Source of the DNA: Flavobacterium sp. CBA20B-1 | Lineage (GTDB): Bacteria > Bacteroidota > Bacteroidia > Flavobacteriales > Flavobacteriaceae | DNA length: 64,000 bases | NCBI RefSeq assembly: GCF_028473145.1 | Contig: NZ_CP092370.1 | Coordinates: 1,054,001-1,118,000, forward strand | Direction of reading: 5' to 3' | Shown here: one piece after another, positions 44,175-53,033 of the stretch | How positions within the stretch are numbered: the first letter of the stretch is position 1 | How the letters are laid out: every line of letters begins with the position of its first letter | Program-made: the position numbers and the translations under genes | The notes under the pieces: generated by a model | Database searches by the model: none | Seen by the model: the letters and a program-made list of their open reading frames with translations, nothing else | What the model was told of the DNA's origin: nothing

Positions 44175-46153
44175 TTTATATTAAAACTTCCCTTGTTGCG
44201 CATATCGTGGTAAGGGATTTTTATTTTCTTCAAATACGCAGCATATTCTTCGTTTAAATAGGCATAATTGCTGCTGTGCAAAATTACTTGTTTTGGTTGG
44301 GTATAATCAATTAATCGCTCTATGTTTACTTTGGCGTTCTGATACAAAACCAAATAATCTATTTTTTTATTGGGATAAACCGCTAAACTGTCAACAATAA
44401 GCCAACTTTTGTTGTTGATTGTAAAACTATTGCTCAATGAGTCTATTTTCTTTTGCTTGATTCCATTGTGCAGCAAATAGTTCTTAATACTGGAGTGGAC
44501 AATTGGTGAAGCATTTCCGATTTGTGCTACACAAGTTCCTGATCTATTCAAAAAAATCACATTTGTTCGATCTGCAACCAATACCAATTCACTTGTCGAA
44601 TTGTTTCTATATACCTTTTGAATACTTGCTAGTTGAAAACTAATAAGCAAACACATAGACAATAAAATCTTTCGATTTTCTTTCTTTTGGAAATACCAAA
44701 AAACGCTCATGACAAACAAGAATGCTGTGATAGCCTGCAAACTGCTGAAATGTACATCGAATGCTTTCATTGGAAATAAAGTATTGAGTTTTGCCAATGT
44801 ATCAAAACACAAATTGCTTGCAAATTCCAACACAATCGTTCCATAGCTAGCGGTTTTCAACCAAATAAAACTGACAATTAGTTGCACAAACCACGAGGTC
44901 AACAAAGCGGTTGCAATTGGCACAGCTATTAAATTGCCCAATAAAAACAAAATAGGCACTTGGTTAAAATAGTACACACTTATGGGCAAAATACCTAATT
45001 GTGCCACCAAAGATATACCGATTAACTGTGTAAAATAATTGATGATGGGGTTATTAAATGTGAAAAAACGCTGTATAACCGGAAAGCAAAAAATAATTGA
45101 GAAAACAGCCGCATAACTTAACTGAAATCCAATATCAAACAAGTAATTAGGCGCTACCAACAAAATCAACAGCATACTGCTTGCTAAAATGTTGTAAGTG
45201 ATAACCCTTCGCTCAAAAACAGTACCAAATAGCACTAAAATACACATAAGCGATGCCCGTACCACCGACCCTGCAAGACCCGCCATGAAACTAAACATAA
45301 TTAAAAACAGCACTAAAACCATCAGAATTAGTTTTGCTGGAACGCGCATTTGTTTTAAGATGTAATTTAACGTGGAAAACAAAATAAGCACATGCAAGCC
45401 CGAAACTGCTAAGATATGCATGATACCAAAATCTTTGAATTGGTTTTGCAAATTGGTGTCTAAATTATTTTTAACACCAAAAAGCAATGCTTCTATAAAA
45501 CCTTTTGTTTGATCAGCATAACCCATTTTAGAAAACTGTTCCATTAAAAGGCTTCTAAAGTCGGCTATTTTTGAAATTACAGAATGCTCCTTTCTTATCA
45601 AAACTGCCGGATAATAAGAAGCTATTTGGTAATGAATATTTTTTTGTTTCAGATAGTTTTTATAATCAAAATCATAGGGATTTCTAGGGTATGGCACTTC
45701 TTTTATAGAGCCTACAATTTTGTAAACTTCACCCACTTTTGGCGTTTTTTGTTTGTTGGAAAATGTAACCAATACAGTAGGTTGCTGCGGGTGTGAAATT
45801 AAATCGGCATATATACGATGCGAATAAGAATTTGATTTTAATACACGAATTGTTTTTACTGTAAATTCCGTTTCATTTAATTGTTGCACCTCGATTTTCT
45901 TATTTGCCAAACGATGAAATGTAAAACCCAAGGCTATAAAAAGGCTACATACCGCAATAAGTGTAAAAAAATTATAGTTTTTATGGAAGCCTTTATTGTA
46001 TTGCATCAAAATAAAGAACCCAAATAGCAACAAAGCAATTACTCCAAAAATCAAGGCAAACTGAATCGATAGCCCAGTATATAAGCTACAAAAAATCCCA
46101 CTAACATATGAAAATGTAATGGGATAAATTGGATATTTCATTACTTTATTCAT
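44153..46153 (-). CDS. ComEC/Rec2-family DNA-uptake channel protein
   Basis: 666 residues (or start at the ATG at 46141). N-terminal helices and a soluble OB-like region (about 90-190), then the competence core with ILAVSGLHVLILF (conserved SGLH), AGLAGSVVRASLMCIL and PNYLFDIGFQLSYAAVFSI, in about ten helices. The family protein moves one DNA strand across the inner membrane. The C-terminal soluble part lacks a clear metallo-beta-lactamase HxHxDH motif and looks like a degenerate version. Whether the host is competent cannot be told from this. Confidence 0.88.
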   Translation of the reverse strand: MNKVMKYPIYPITFSYVSGIFCSLYTGLSIQFALIFGVIALLLFGFFILMQYNKGFHKNYNFFTLIAVCSLFIALGFTFHRLANKKIEVQQLNETEFTVKTIRVLKSNSYSHRIYADLISHPQQPTVLVTFSNKQKTPKVGEVYKIVGSIKEVPYPRNPYDFDYKNYLKQKNIHYQIASYYPAVLIRKEHSVISKIADFRSLLMEQFSKMGYADQTKGFIEALLFGVKNNLDTNLQNQFKDFGIMHILAVSGLHVLILFSTLNYILKQMRVPAKLILMVLVLFLIMFSFMAGLAGSVVRASLMCILVLFGTVFERRVITYNILASSMLLILLVAPNYLFDIGFQLSYAAVFSIIFCFPVIQRFFTFNNPIINYFTQLIGISLVAQLGILPISVYYFNQVPILFLLGNLIAVPIATALLTSWFVQLIVSFIWLKTASYGTIVLEFASNLCFDTLAKLNTLFPMKAFDVHFSSLQAITAFLFVMSVFWYFQKKENRKILLSMCLLISFQLASIQKVYRNNSTSELVLVADRTNVIFLNRSGTCVAQIGNASPIVHSSIKNYLLHNGIKQKKIDSLSNSFTINNKSWLIVDSLAVYPNKKIDYLVLYQNAKVNIERLIDYTQPKQVILHSSNYAYLNEEYAAYLKKIKIPYHDMRNKGSFNINYNSDNN

Positions 46154-46192
46154 TAAAATAAAGATATGAAAAAATGAATATTAAATAACTAA

Positions 46193-46801
46193 CTATAATA
46201 CTTGTCTGTCGTACACACGGTTTATTTGCACAAACCCTCTGCTGTAATAGGCTTCTTTTGTTGAATTGATAGAAACACCTTTTGAAGTAGCCGAGTGAAT
46301 GAATTTAATATCATCACCGTTTACTTCGATTACAATACCTACGTGATTTATTACGCGAGATCCTCCGTTTTTAAAGAAGATTAAATCGCCTGGTTTTGCT
46401 TCTGAAGCTGCCACACGCTCACCGCGCGATGCCATTTCTCTGGAAGTTCTTGGAAGGTTGATGTTGAACTGATCGAATGCAGATTTAACAAACCCCGAGC
46501 AATCCATACCCGAGCGTGACATGCCGCCCCATTGGTATCTGATTCCTTGATAATCATTTGCCACATTGAGCAATTGTTCTGTTAAATAGCAATACTTATT
46601 TTTTTCAACTTTTTTTGATGGTTTATCTAACTCATCATCAATTGCGTTCATTTTTTTATTAATGTTTGCAATTGTAGCTTCTTCTTTTGCTTTTTGTGAT
46701 GTTGTGGTCACAGTAGTGGTTTTTTTAGCTGTTTGAGCCGATACCTCTGTGGTTAAACATACAGCAATCAACGTTGCGAACGTTAAAGCCAAATTTTTCA
46801 T
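46193..46801 (-). CDS. C40 (NlpC/P60) peptidoglycan peptidase
   Basis: 202 residues with a signal peptide (LIAVCLTTEVSAQ) and a Thr/Lys-rich linker. Catalytic Cys101 is in GMDCSGFVKSAF, His153 in INHVGIVIE, and His169 in KFIHSATSKGV is the third polar residue. Also RTSREMASRGERV and KPGDLIFF, common in family members. A periplasmic cell-wall D,L-endopeptidase. Same strand as comEC, 40 nt upstream. Confidence 0.9.
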   Translation of the reverse strand: MKNLALTFATLIAVCLTTEVSAQTAKKTTTVTTTSQKAKEEATIANINKKMNAIDDELDKPSKKVEKNKYCYLTEQLLNVANDYQGIRYQWGGMSRSGMDCSGFVKSAFDQFNINLPRTSREMASRGERVAASEAKPGDLIFFKNGGSRVINHVGIVIEVNGDDIKFIHSATSKGVSINSTKEAYYSRGFVQINRVYDRQVL

Positions 46802-46881
46802 TAATTAATATTTTGAAATAGAATTTATAATCTTTGCTTTGGTGTATCACAAATATAGGCGATTTAATTTTCTTAACCTTC

Positions 46882-48000
46882 TTAAACAACTCTTAAAGTT
46901 TTCTTAATTATGTTGATAACTCGCTCACTTGCACCACCCCCTCCTAATCTTTCACTTAATTCACGGTACTTTGCAAGCATTTCATCTCTTTTAGGATTGT
47001 TAATAACTTTATCAAATTCTTTTTTTATGGTAGCTGTATTGCAGTTGTTTTGAATCAATTCGGTAACAATTTCCTCATCCATAATTAAATTTACCAACGA
47101 AATATATTTCAATTTAATAATTCGCTTTGCAATTTGGTACGATAGTTCATTTCCTTTGTAAACCACTACTTGCGGTACATGAAACAAAGCAGTTTCTAAA
47201 GTGGCTGTACCCGAAGTTACCAAGGCTGCATAGGCATAGTTCAGTAAATTATAAGTATCGTTTAAAATAAGTTTTACGTTTTCTTGATTAATAAACCGCT
47301 TGTAAAATTCGATACTTAAACTTGGCGCACCCGCAATCACAAATTGAAACTGAGGATAATCATTTACAATACGCAACATTTCAATAAGCAAGCGCGAAAT
47401 TTCTTGTGTTCTACTTCCGGGTAATAAAGCAATGATTGGGCGATTGTCTAACTGATGTTTTGCTCGAAAATCTATCGCTTCATTTTTTTTAAATTGCTCA
47501 ATAGCATCTAAAAGCGGATGCCCCACATAATGCACCTTATATTGATGTCTTTGTTCGTAAAAATCTTTTTCAAAAGGCAAAATAGTGTACATGTGGTCCA
47601 CATCGCGTTTTATTGCTTTAATTCGGTTTTCTTTCCATGCCCAAATTTGGGGAGAAATATAATAATGAGTGCTGAAACCTTGCTTTTTTGCCCATTTTGC
47701 AATACGCATATTAAACCCTGGATAATCAATAAAAATAAGCACATCGGGTTTAAAAGTGGCAATATCTTTTTTGCAAAGCGCAATATTTTTCAGAATGGTT
47801 CTTAAATTAGCCAGCACTTCTGCAAAGCCCATAAAAGCCAAATCTTTGTAATGTTTCACCAAAGTGCCACCTACTTGTTGCATTAAATCGCCGCCCCAAA
47901 AACGTACTTCGGCATTGGGTTCTGCTTTGTAAAGGGCTTTCATTAAATTGGCACCATGCAAATCGCCCGATGCTTCGCCTGCAATAATATAATATTTCAT
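46882..48000 (-). CDS. lpxB: Lipid-A-disaccharide synthase
   Basis: 372 residues. N-terminal YYIIAGEASGDLHGANLMKAL is diagnostic; also FIDYPGFNMRIAKWAKK, YYISPQIWAWKENRIK, LPFEKDFY, GHPLLD, LLPGSRTQEI, and TSGTATLETALFHVPQVVVYK. It joins two acylated glucosamine units in lipid A synthesis at the inner membrane. Its ATG overlaps the stop of the small membrane protein gene upstream (TAATG), so translation is coupled. Confidence 0.95.
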   Translation of the reverse strand: MKYYIIAGEASGDLHGANLMKALYKAEPNAEVRFWGGDLMQQVGGTLVKHYKDLAFMGFAEVLANLRTILKNIALCKKDIATFKPDVLIFIDYPGFNMRIAKWAKKQGFSTHYYISPQIWAWKENRIKAIKRDVDHMYTILPFEKDFYEQRHQYKVHYVGHPLLDAIEQFKKNEAIDFRAKHQLDNRPIIALLPGSRTQEISRLLIEMLRIVNDYPQFQFVIAGAPSLSIEFYKRFINQENVKLILNDTYNLLNYAYAALVTSGTATLETALFHVPQVVVYKGNELSYQIAKRIIKLKYISLVNLIMDEEIVTELIQNNCNTATIKKEFDKVINNPKRDEMLAKYRELSERLGGGGASERVINIIKKTLRVV

Positions 48001-48275
48001 TACCCTAAAATAATATAGAAACCTATTATAATGAATGAAAAAATCACACCTCGAGCACTAAAATAGTTTTCCCGATTCAGAAAAAAGTAAAAAAGGGCAA
48101 TATTGGGTATCGATCCTAAAGAAAATGCTTTAGAAGCTACACTACTCATGCTAAAAATCACCATTTCTTGCAACGGATTCATCCCTGTAAATAAGCGAAA
48201 TAGAATGCATCCAAAAACGAACGAAAGCAGCAATGCTACAAATGTTCCCAATAAAAATTTTAAAAACTTATTCAT
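48000..48275 (-). CDS. 91-residue membrane protein between surE and lpxB
   Basis: Start set at the ATG at 48275, which overlaps the surE stop in a TAATG junction; a longer frame to 48371 runs inside surE and has no membrane logic. Two or three helices: KFLKFLLGTFVALLLSFVFGCILF, NIALFYFFLN and the C-terminal VIFSFIIIGFYIILG. Its own stop overlaps the lpxB ATG, also as TAATG. I know unnamed membrane proteins at this place in flavobacteria, but no function. Confidence 0.75.
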   Translation of the reverse strand: MNKFLKFLLGTFVALLLSFVFGCILFRLFTGMNPLQEMVIFSMSSVASKAFSLGSIPNIALFYFFLNRENYFSARGVIFSFIIIGFYIILG

Positions 48276-49042
48276 TATAATTCCCATGTGTTTAGTTGCT
48301 GCATGGCGTGGTATGCAGTTAAATCGTATTGTATAGGCACCACCGCAATGTATCCGTTTGCCAACGCCCATTCATCTGTATCATTGCCTTTGTCGTGGTT
48401 TACAAATGTGCCGGTGAGCCAATAATATTTTTTTCCGTGCGGATTAACGCGTTCATCAAACTTTTCTACCCAAGTAGCTTTTGCTTGTCGGCAAATTTTT
48501 ATGCCTTTAATGTTCTTTTCTGCCAATTTAGGAAAGTTCACATTTAAAACCACACCTTCTGGCAAACCATTCTTAATGGTTTCTTCGGTGATTTGTTTCA
48601 CAAATTTCTTAATAGGCTCAAAATCGGCATTCCAACTAAAATCGCCTAACGAAAACCCAATGGCTGGAACACCACTCATACCTGCCTCTACCGCAGCAGA
48701 CATGGTTCCAGAATAAATCACGTTCGACGCCGAATTGGATCCATGATTGATTCCTGAAACACAAATGTCGGGTTTTGCTTTGATGATTTGGTCTATCGCA
48801 ATTTTCACACAATCAACCGGAGTTCCTGAACAAGCAAATTCTTTAATTCCGTCTTTATCAATATAAACCTGTTCCAAAAAAAGGGTGTTATTTACGGTAA
48901 TGGCATGTCCCATCCCAGATTGCGGACTGTCTGGTGCTACTACAATCACTTGCCCAATTTCTTTCATAACACTGATTAGGGTGCGAATGCCCGGAGCGGT
49001 TATTCCATCATCGTTTGTAACTAAAATCAACGGCTTTTTCAT
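48275..49042 (-). CDS. surE: 5'/3'-nucleotidase SurE
   Basis: 255 residues. Metal motif ILVTNDDGITAPG (Asp11, Asp12), APDSPQSGMGHAIT, CSGTPVDCVKIA, SGINHGSNSASNVIYSGTMSAAVEAG. It dephosphorylates nucleoside 5'- and 3'-monophosphates and helps in stationary-phase survival. First gene of a three-gene operon with the small membrane protein and lpxB, linked by two one-base stop/start overlaps. Confidence 0.95.
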   Translation of the reverse strand: MKKPLILVTNDDGITAPGIRTLISVMKEIGQVIVVAPDSPQSGMGHAITVNNTLFLEQVYIDKDGIKEFACSGTPVDCVKIAIDQIIKAKPDICVSGINHGSNSASNVIYSGTMSAAVEAGMSGVPAIGFSLGDFSWNADFEPIKKFVKQITEETIKNGLPEGVVLNVNFPKLAEKNIKGIKICRQAKATWVEKFDERVNPHGKKYYWLTGTFVNHDKGNDTDEWALANGYIAVVPIQYDLTAYHAMQQLNTWEL

Positions 49043-49244
49043 TGGATTGATAATTTGCTTTGTTGGTTGTTAAAATCCTTCTCAATTAATTCTTGTAAAA
49101 GTAATCATTTTAATCAAAAATCCGTGCATAATACCAAAGGGCGTATAATTGTTAACAAAATTTTATTTAAGCTTTAGTAGTTTTTATACACAGATTTTAT
49201 TTACTTTAGTTGAAAATTTATTGATGACTGCTATTTGGCAATTT

Positions 49245-51338
49245 ATGAAAAGAAATTATAAAGTATTAATACTTGTTGTGGCGCTGGCTGCAGCACTATG
49301 GAGTTTTATGCCTTCTAAAAAGGCAAATACGCCTGATCCGGAAAAAGAAGCGTTTTTAATGGGAGTTTTGAATTTTGTGTTGACCAATGCACACTACCAC
49401 CCTGCCGATTTGAACAATGCCTTTTCTGAAAAGGTTTACAATAATTATTTAAAAGTAATCGACGGTAATAAACGCTACCTTCTTCAAAGTGATATCGATG
49501 GTTTTGAGAAATACAAAAACGATTTAGACGACCAGTTTAAAGAACAGCGCATTACTTTTTTCAACGAAAGTTATCCGGTTTTTCAATCGCGCATAAAAGA
49601 AGCTAAAATCTATTACAAAGAAATCTTATCCAAACCATTAGATTTCACCGTAACAGAATCTATCGATATCGATTATGAAAAACAACCGTTTGCAAAAACC
49701 AAAGAAGAGCTTAAAGAACGCTGGCGCAAACAGTTAAAACTAAATGTTTTATCGAGCATTGAAGACAAAATGAAGCTTCAAGAAAACGATTCTATTGGCA
49801 AAGAACCAAATAAAAACTTTGCCGAATTGGAAAAAGAATCGCGTGAAACAACTTTAAAATCACTGAACGAATTTTTTGAATTTTTCGAAGAGATTTCTCG
49901 TGAAGAATGGTTGTCGGTCTATATCAATACCATTTTAGAGCAATTTGATCCGCATACGAACTATCTGGCTCCGGATGATAAAAAGAAGTTCGACGAAAGT
50001 ATGGCAGGTTCTATGGAAGGAATTGGTGCACAGCTTCGCAAAAAAGATCAAAATACCGAAATTACCGAAATAATTCCGGGAGGTCCTGCAATGCGACAAG
50101 GCGAATTGGAAAATGGCGATATTATTTTAAAAGTAGCCCAAGGCGATGAAGAACCGGTAGATATTACCGGAATGCGTTTAGACAAAGTGGTTAAAATGAT
50201 CAAGGGCAAAAAAGGCACAGTGGTAAAATTAACCGTGAAAAAAGTAGATGGCAACGTAAAGGTAATTGCGATTGTTCGTGATAAATTCGAAATTGAAGAC
50301 ACTTTTGCAAAATCATCGGTTATTGAAACACCCGAAGGTAAATACGGAATGATTCATCTGCCTAAATTTTATATCAATTTTGAAAATAAAGAAAACCGCG
50401 ATGCTTTTAAAGATGTTGCCAAGGAACTGGATTATTTAAAAGAACAAAAAGTGGAAGGAATCATTATCGATTTAAGAAACAACGGTGGTGGTTCGCTACA
50501 AACGGTGGTTGATATGTTTGGCTTGTTTATTCCGCAAGGACCGGTCGTGCAGGTAAAAGCAAAATCTGGCGAAAGCGATGTGCTCTACGACCGTGACAAC
50601 AAAACACAATGGACTGGCCCGTTGGTGGTTTTAATCAATAATTACTCGGCATCGGCTTCTGAAATTTTCGCAGCTGCCATTCAAGATTATAACCGCGGAT
50701 TGATTTTGGGTTCTAAACATTCATTTGGCAAAGGAACTGTTCAAAATTTATTAGATTTAAACCGATTTGGCAACAAGAAAATTGGCGATTTGGGTGCCAT
50801 GAAATTCACAAGTCAAAAGTTTTATCGCGTAAACGGCGGATCTACCCAATTACAAGGTGTGGAAAGCGATATTATTTTACCAGACCGTTTCTTGTATGTG
50901 GATACAGGCGAACGCGATAACGACAATGCCATGGAATGGGATAAAATTGCAAAAGCAAAATACACTATTTTTGACTATAAATTTGCGCCGGTGATTGATA
51001 GAAGCAAAAAACGAATTGCAGCAAACAAAGAATTTAAACTGATTGACGAAAGCGCTAAATGGGTTAAAGCACAACAGGAAGACAATACGTTTCCGCTGAA
51101 ATATGAAGATTATTTAGAAAAATCGAAACAATTAGAAGAGCATTCTAAAAAATTCAATGCCTTGAAAGACTATAAAAACAGTTTAATCTTTAAATCGTTG
51201 CCCCACGAAGAAGCGTTGGTTAAAAACGATAGCGTGTTGCAAAACAAACGCAAGCGTTGGTTTAAAAACTTAAACAACGATGTGTATGTAGAAGAAGCTG
51301 TAAATGTTTTAAATGATATAAAGACTCTTAAAAAATAA
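49245..51338 (+). CDS. Carboxy-terminal processing protease (S41, Prc type)
   Basis: 697 residues from the ATG at 49245. The in-frame ATG at 49149 would add 32 residues without improving the signal anchor MKRNYKVLILVVALAAALWSF. Long N-terminal helical domain, PDZ domain at about 260-345 (EIIPGGPAMRQGELENGDIILKVA), then the S41 core: GIIIDLRNNGGGSLQ, INNYSASASEIFAAAIQDYNRG (Ser470 is the likely nucleophile) and SFGKGTVQNL (catalytic Lys). C-terminal helical DUF3340-like extension. A periplasmic tail-specific protease. The permease gene starts 6 nt later. Confidence 0.92.
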   Translation: MKRNYKVLILVVALAAALWSFMPSKKANTPDPEKEAFLMGVLNFVLTNAHYHPADLNNAFSEKVYNNYLKVIDGNKRYLLQSDIDGFEKYKNDLDDQFKEQRITFFNESYPVFQSRIKEAKIYYKEILSKPLDFTVTESIDIDYEKQPFAKTKEELKERWRKQLKLNVLSSIEDKMKLQENDSIGKEPNKNFAELEKESRETTLKSLNEFFEFFEEISREEWLSVYINTILEQFDPHTNYLAPDDKKKFDESMAGSMEGIGAQLRKKDQNTEITEIIPGGPAMRQGELENGDIILKVAQGDEEPVDITGMRLDKVVKMIKGKKGTVVKLTVKKVDGNVKVIAIVRDKFEIEDTFAKSSVIETPEGKYGMIHLPKFYINFENKENRDAFKDVAKELDYLKEQKVEGIIIDLRNNGGGSLQTVVDMFGLFIPQGPVVQVKAKSGESDVLYDRDNKTQWTGPLVVLINNYSASASEIFAAAIQDYNRGLILGSKHSFGKGTVQNLLDLNRFGNKKIGDLGAMKFTSQKFYRVNGGSTQLQGVESDIILPDRFLYVDTGERDNDNAMEWDKIAKAKYTIFDYKFAPVIDRSKKRIAANKEFKLIDESAKWVKAQQEDNTFPLKYEDYLEKSKQLEEHSKKFNALKDYKNSLIFKSLPHEEALVKNDSVLQNKRKRWFKNLNNDVYVEEAVNVLNDIKTLKK

Positions 51339-51344
51339 CGCAAA

Positions 51345-52448
51345 GTGTTTAAAAAATTTGTTGCGGCAAATAAAAAAGCGCTCCAAAAATTCAAACGAAA
51401 TTCTTGGGGCGTTTTTTCATTAGCCTTTATCGTAATTTTAACGTTCATAGCCCTTTTTGCGTATGTGATTGCACCCGACAACACCATAAATGCAAACAAT
51501 GGCGATGTGTCAATCAGTACCCAAAAACCGGGTTTCACCGTGCAAATCATCAACATTCCACTGCAAAAAACTGCCAAAACATCGGTATTTGATTTTTTTA
51601 CCGGCAAAGCCATAAAAGAGCAGTTTATCCCCATACTGTCGTATCAATTTAAAGGCGATACGCTTTATTACAATGAATTTTCGATCGATCCTGCCACCTC
51701 TCAAACAAAGTATATACTCACAAACCACTTCCCTACAACCAATCATCAATTGATTGAAGAAAACCATATTCAAACCAAAAAATATTGGCTGGGTACCGAT
51801 AACCAAGGACGCGATTATTTAAGCAGATTGCTTGTTGGCGCACGTGTTTCATTGGCAATTGGTTTTGTAGCCGTTTTTATTTCCTTGATTATTGGCATTT
51901 CATTGGGAGCTGTTGCAGGCTATTTCGGTGGAAAAAACGATGCCTTTATTCTATGGTTAATCAACGTAATCTGGTCTATCCCTACCCTTTTGTTGGTTAT
52001 TGCCATTACATTGGCCCTTGGCAAAGGATTTTGGCAAGTTTTTATTGCTGTTGGTTTAACCATGTGGGTAGAAGTAGCCCGAGTGGTTCGCGGGCAAGTA
52101 ATGAGCGTAAAACAAATGCAGTATGTAACCGCAGCACGTGCGCTGGGTTTCTCTGACATGCGCATTATTTTTAAACACATTATTCCCAACATCATGGCAC
52201 CGGTTATTGTGATTTCGGCAGCCAATTTTGCATCGGCAATTCTGGTAGAAAGTGGTTTAAGCTTTTTAGGTTTGGGTGCACAAGTACCCGTGCCAAGTTG
52301 GGGCGGCATGATTAAAGAACACTATAACTACATTATTTTGGGTAAACCACATTTAGCATTGATCCCCGGATTGGCAATGTGTATGGTGGTTGTTGCTTTT
52401 ATGATGATTGGCAACGCACTGCGCGATGCATTGGATGTGAAGGGGTAG
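51345..52448 (+). CDS. Oligopeptide/dipeptide ABC transporter permease (OppC/DppC type)
   Basis: 367 residues with a GTG start at 51345, 6 nt after the protease stop. The N-terminal OppC-N helix (KFKRNSWGVFSLAFIVILTFIALFAYVIAP) is followed by an unusually long periplasmic segment (about 45-150). Then HIQTKKYWLGTDNQGRDYLSRLLVGARVS, five more helices, and the EAA loop AARALGFSDMRIIFKHIIPN that contacts the ATPase. C-terminal VESGLSFLGLGAQVPVPSWG. No ATPase or binding protein adjoins it; downstream DNA is decayed. Confidence 0.9.
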   Translation: MFKKFVAANKKALQKFKRNSWGVFSLAFIVILTFIALFAYVIAPDNTINANNGDVSISTQKPGFTVQIINIPLQKTAKTSVFDFFTGKAIKEQFIPILSYQFKGDTLYYNEFSIDPATSQTKYILTNHFPTTNHQLIEENHIQTKKYWLGTDNQGRDYLSRLLVGARVSLAIGFVAVFISLIIGISLGAVAGYFGGKNDAFILWLINVIWSIPTLLLVIAITLALGKGFWQVFIAVGLTMWVEVARVVRGQVMSVKQMQYVTAARALGFSDMRIIFKHIIPNIMAPVIVISAANFASAILVESGLSFLGLGAQVPVPSWGGMIKEHYNYIILGKPHLALIPGLAMCMVVVAFMMIGNALRDALDVKG

Positions 52449-52459
52449 GTTTTTATTAT

Positions 52460-52480
52460 CACGGATTACAAATCCGCGCC
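52460..52480 (-). repeat. REP-like palindrome upstream of the transposase remnant
   Basis: Stem CGGATT (52462-52467) / AATCCG (52471-52476). On the minus strand it reads CGCGGATTTGTAATCCGTG, nearly the same as the plus-strand copies at 52786-52808. Confidence 0.65.
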
Positions 52481-52496
52481 ATCTGGGAACTCTTAT

Positions 52497-52811
52497 TAGG
52501 AGATTTTAAGAGGTTTACAAGTAGAAACGTAATAAAAGCAATACAAGAAAATCCGAGAGAAAGCAGAAAAGAGTTTTTGTTAGACTATTTTAAGAAAGAA
52601 GCCGAAAAACGTACTAATACAACCAATTATCAATTTTGTAGGCAAGACAATAAACCAATTGAATTATGGAGTAATAAAGTAATTCAACAAAAAAATAGAT
52701 TACATACATAATAATCCGGTTGAAGAAGGAATCGTTTTTAGACCCGAAGATTTTAAATATAGTAGCGCTCCAGATTATACCCGATCGCGCGGATTTGCAA
52801 TCCGTGCGTAA
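52497..52811 (+). pseudogene. REP-associated tyrosine transposase (RAYT, IS200-like Y1) remnant, truncated and frameshifted
   Basis: Only the C-terminal third survives. From 52497 it reads GDFKRFTSRNVIKAIQ, then RESRKEFLLDYFKKEAEK, NYQFCRQDNKPIELWSNKVIQQK. The run of seven A at 52689-52695 then breaks the frame: with six A it continues IDYIHNNPVEEGIVFRPEDFKYSSAPDY up to TAA at 52809. IELWS...IDYIHNNPVEEG and YSSAxDY are signatures of Bacteroidota RAYT proteins. The N-terminal catalytic part (HUH and most of the domain) is missing, so it is inactive. It runs directly into a REP-like palindrome and is flanked by others. Confidence 0.8.
52780..52808 (+). repeat. REP-like palindrome, copy 2
   Basis: CCCGATCGCGCGGATTTGCAATCCGTGCG. 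Self-complementary GCGGATT-TGC-AATCCGTG core. The first 17 bases are repeated exactly at 52869-52885. Confidence 0.7.
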
Positions 52812-52868
52812 AAATTCATTGAATTGAAATAAAAATGTAGTATGTCAACAAAGTATAAAGCAACAGAA

Positions 52869-52929
52869 CCCGATCGCGCGGATTTAACTTCGTTCAGTCG
52901 GCTAAAGCCTCGAGTGCAATCCGTGCGTT
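52869..52929 (+). repeat. REP-like palindrome, copy 3, with expanded loop
   Basis: Begins with the same 17 bases as copy 2 (CCCGATCGCGCGGATTT) and ends GCAATCCGTGCGT like it. About 30 bases intervene in the loop, including the palindrome GGCTAAAGCC (52900-52909). Confidence 0.7.
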
Positions 52930-53033
52930 AAATAAATAAAGAAGTTCATTAAAGACAACAAAAAAAGGGCAAAACCTACCAACTCTAAGCAACAATAAAA
53001 AACAAAAGTAAGCTTTTAAAACAGCATGAATTT

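Noticed and set aside
44153..46153. Metallo-beta-lactamase domain at the ComEC C-terminus
   Set aside because: The region has the right place and length, but no HxHxDH motif is visible, so no hydrolase activity is claimed.
52379..52711. 110-codon open frame starting inside the ABC permease gene
   Set aside because: Its first third is an out-of-frame shadow of the permease; only the part after about 52497 is meaningful, as a transposase remnant.
52780..52929. Repeated CCCGATCGCGCGGATTT units as a CRISPR array
   Set aside because: Only two direct copies 89 bp apart plus one inverted copy, each a palindrome next to a RAYT remnant; no regular repeat-spacer periodicity and no cas genes.
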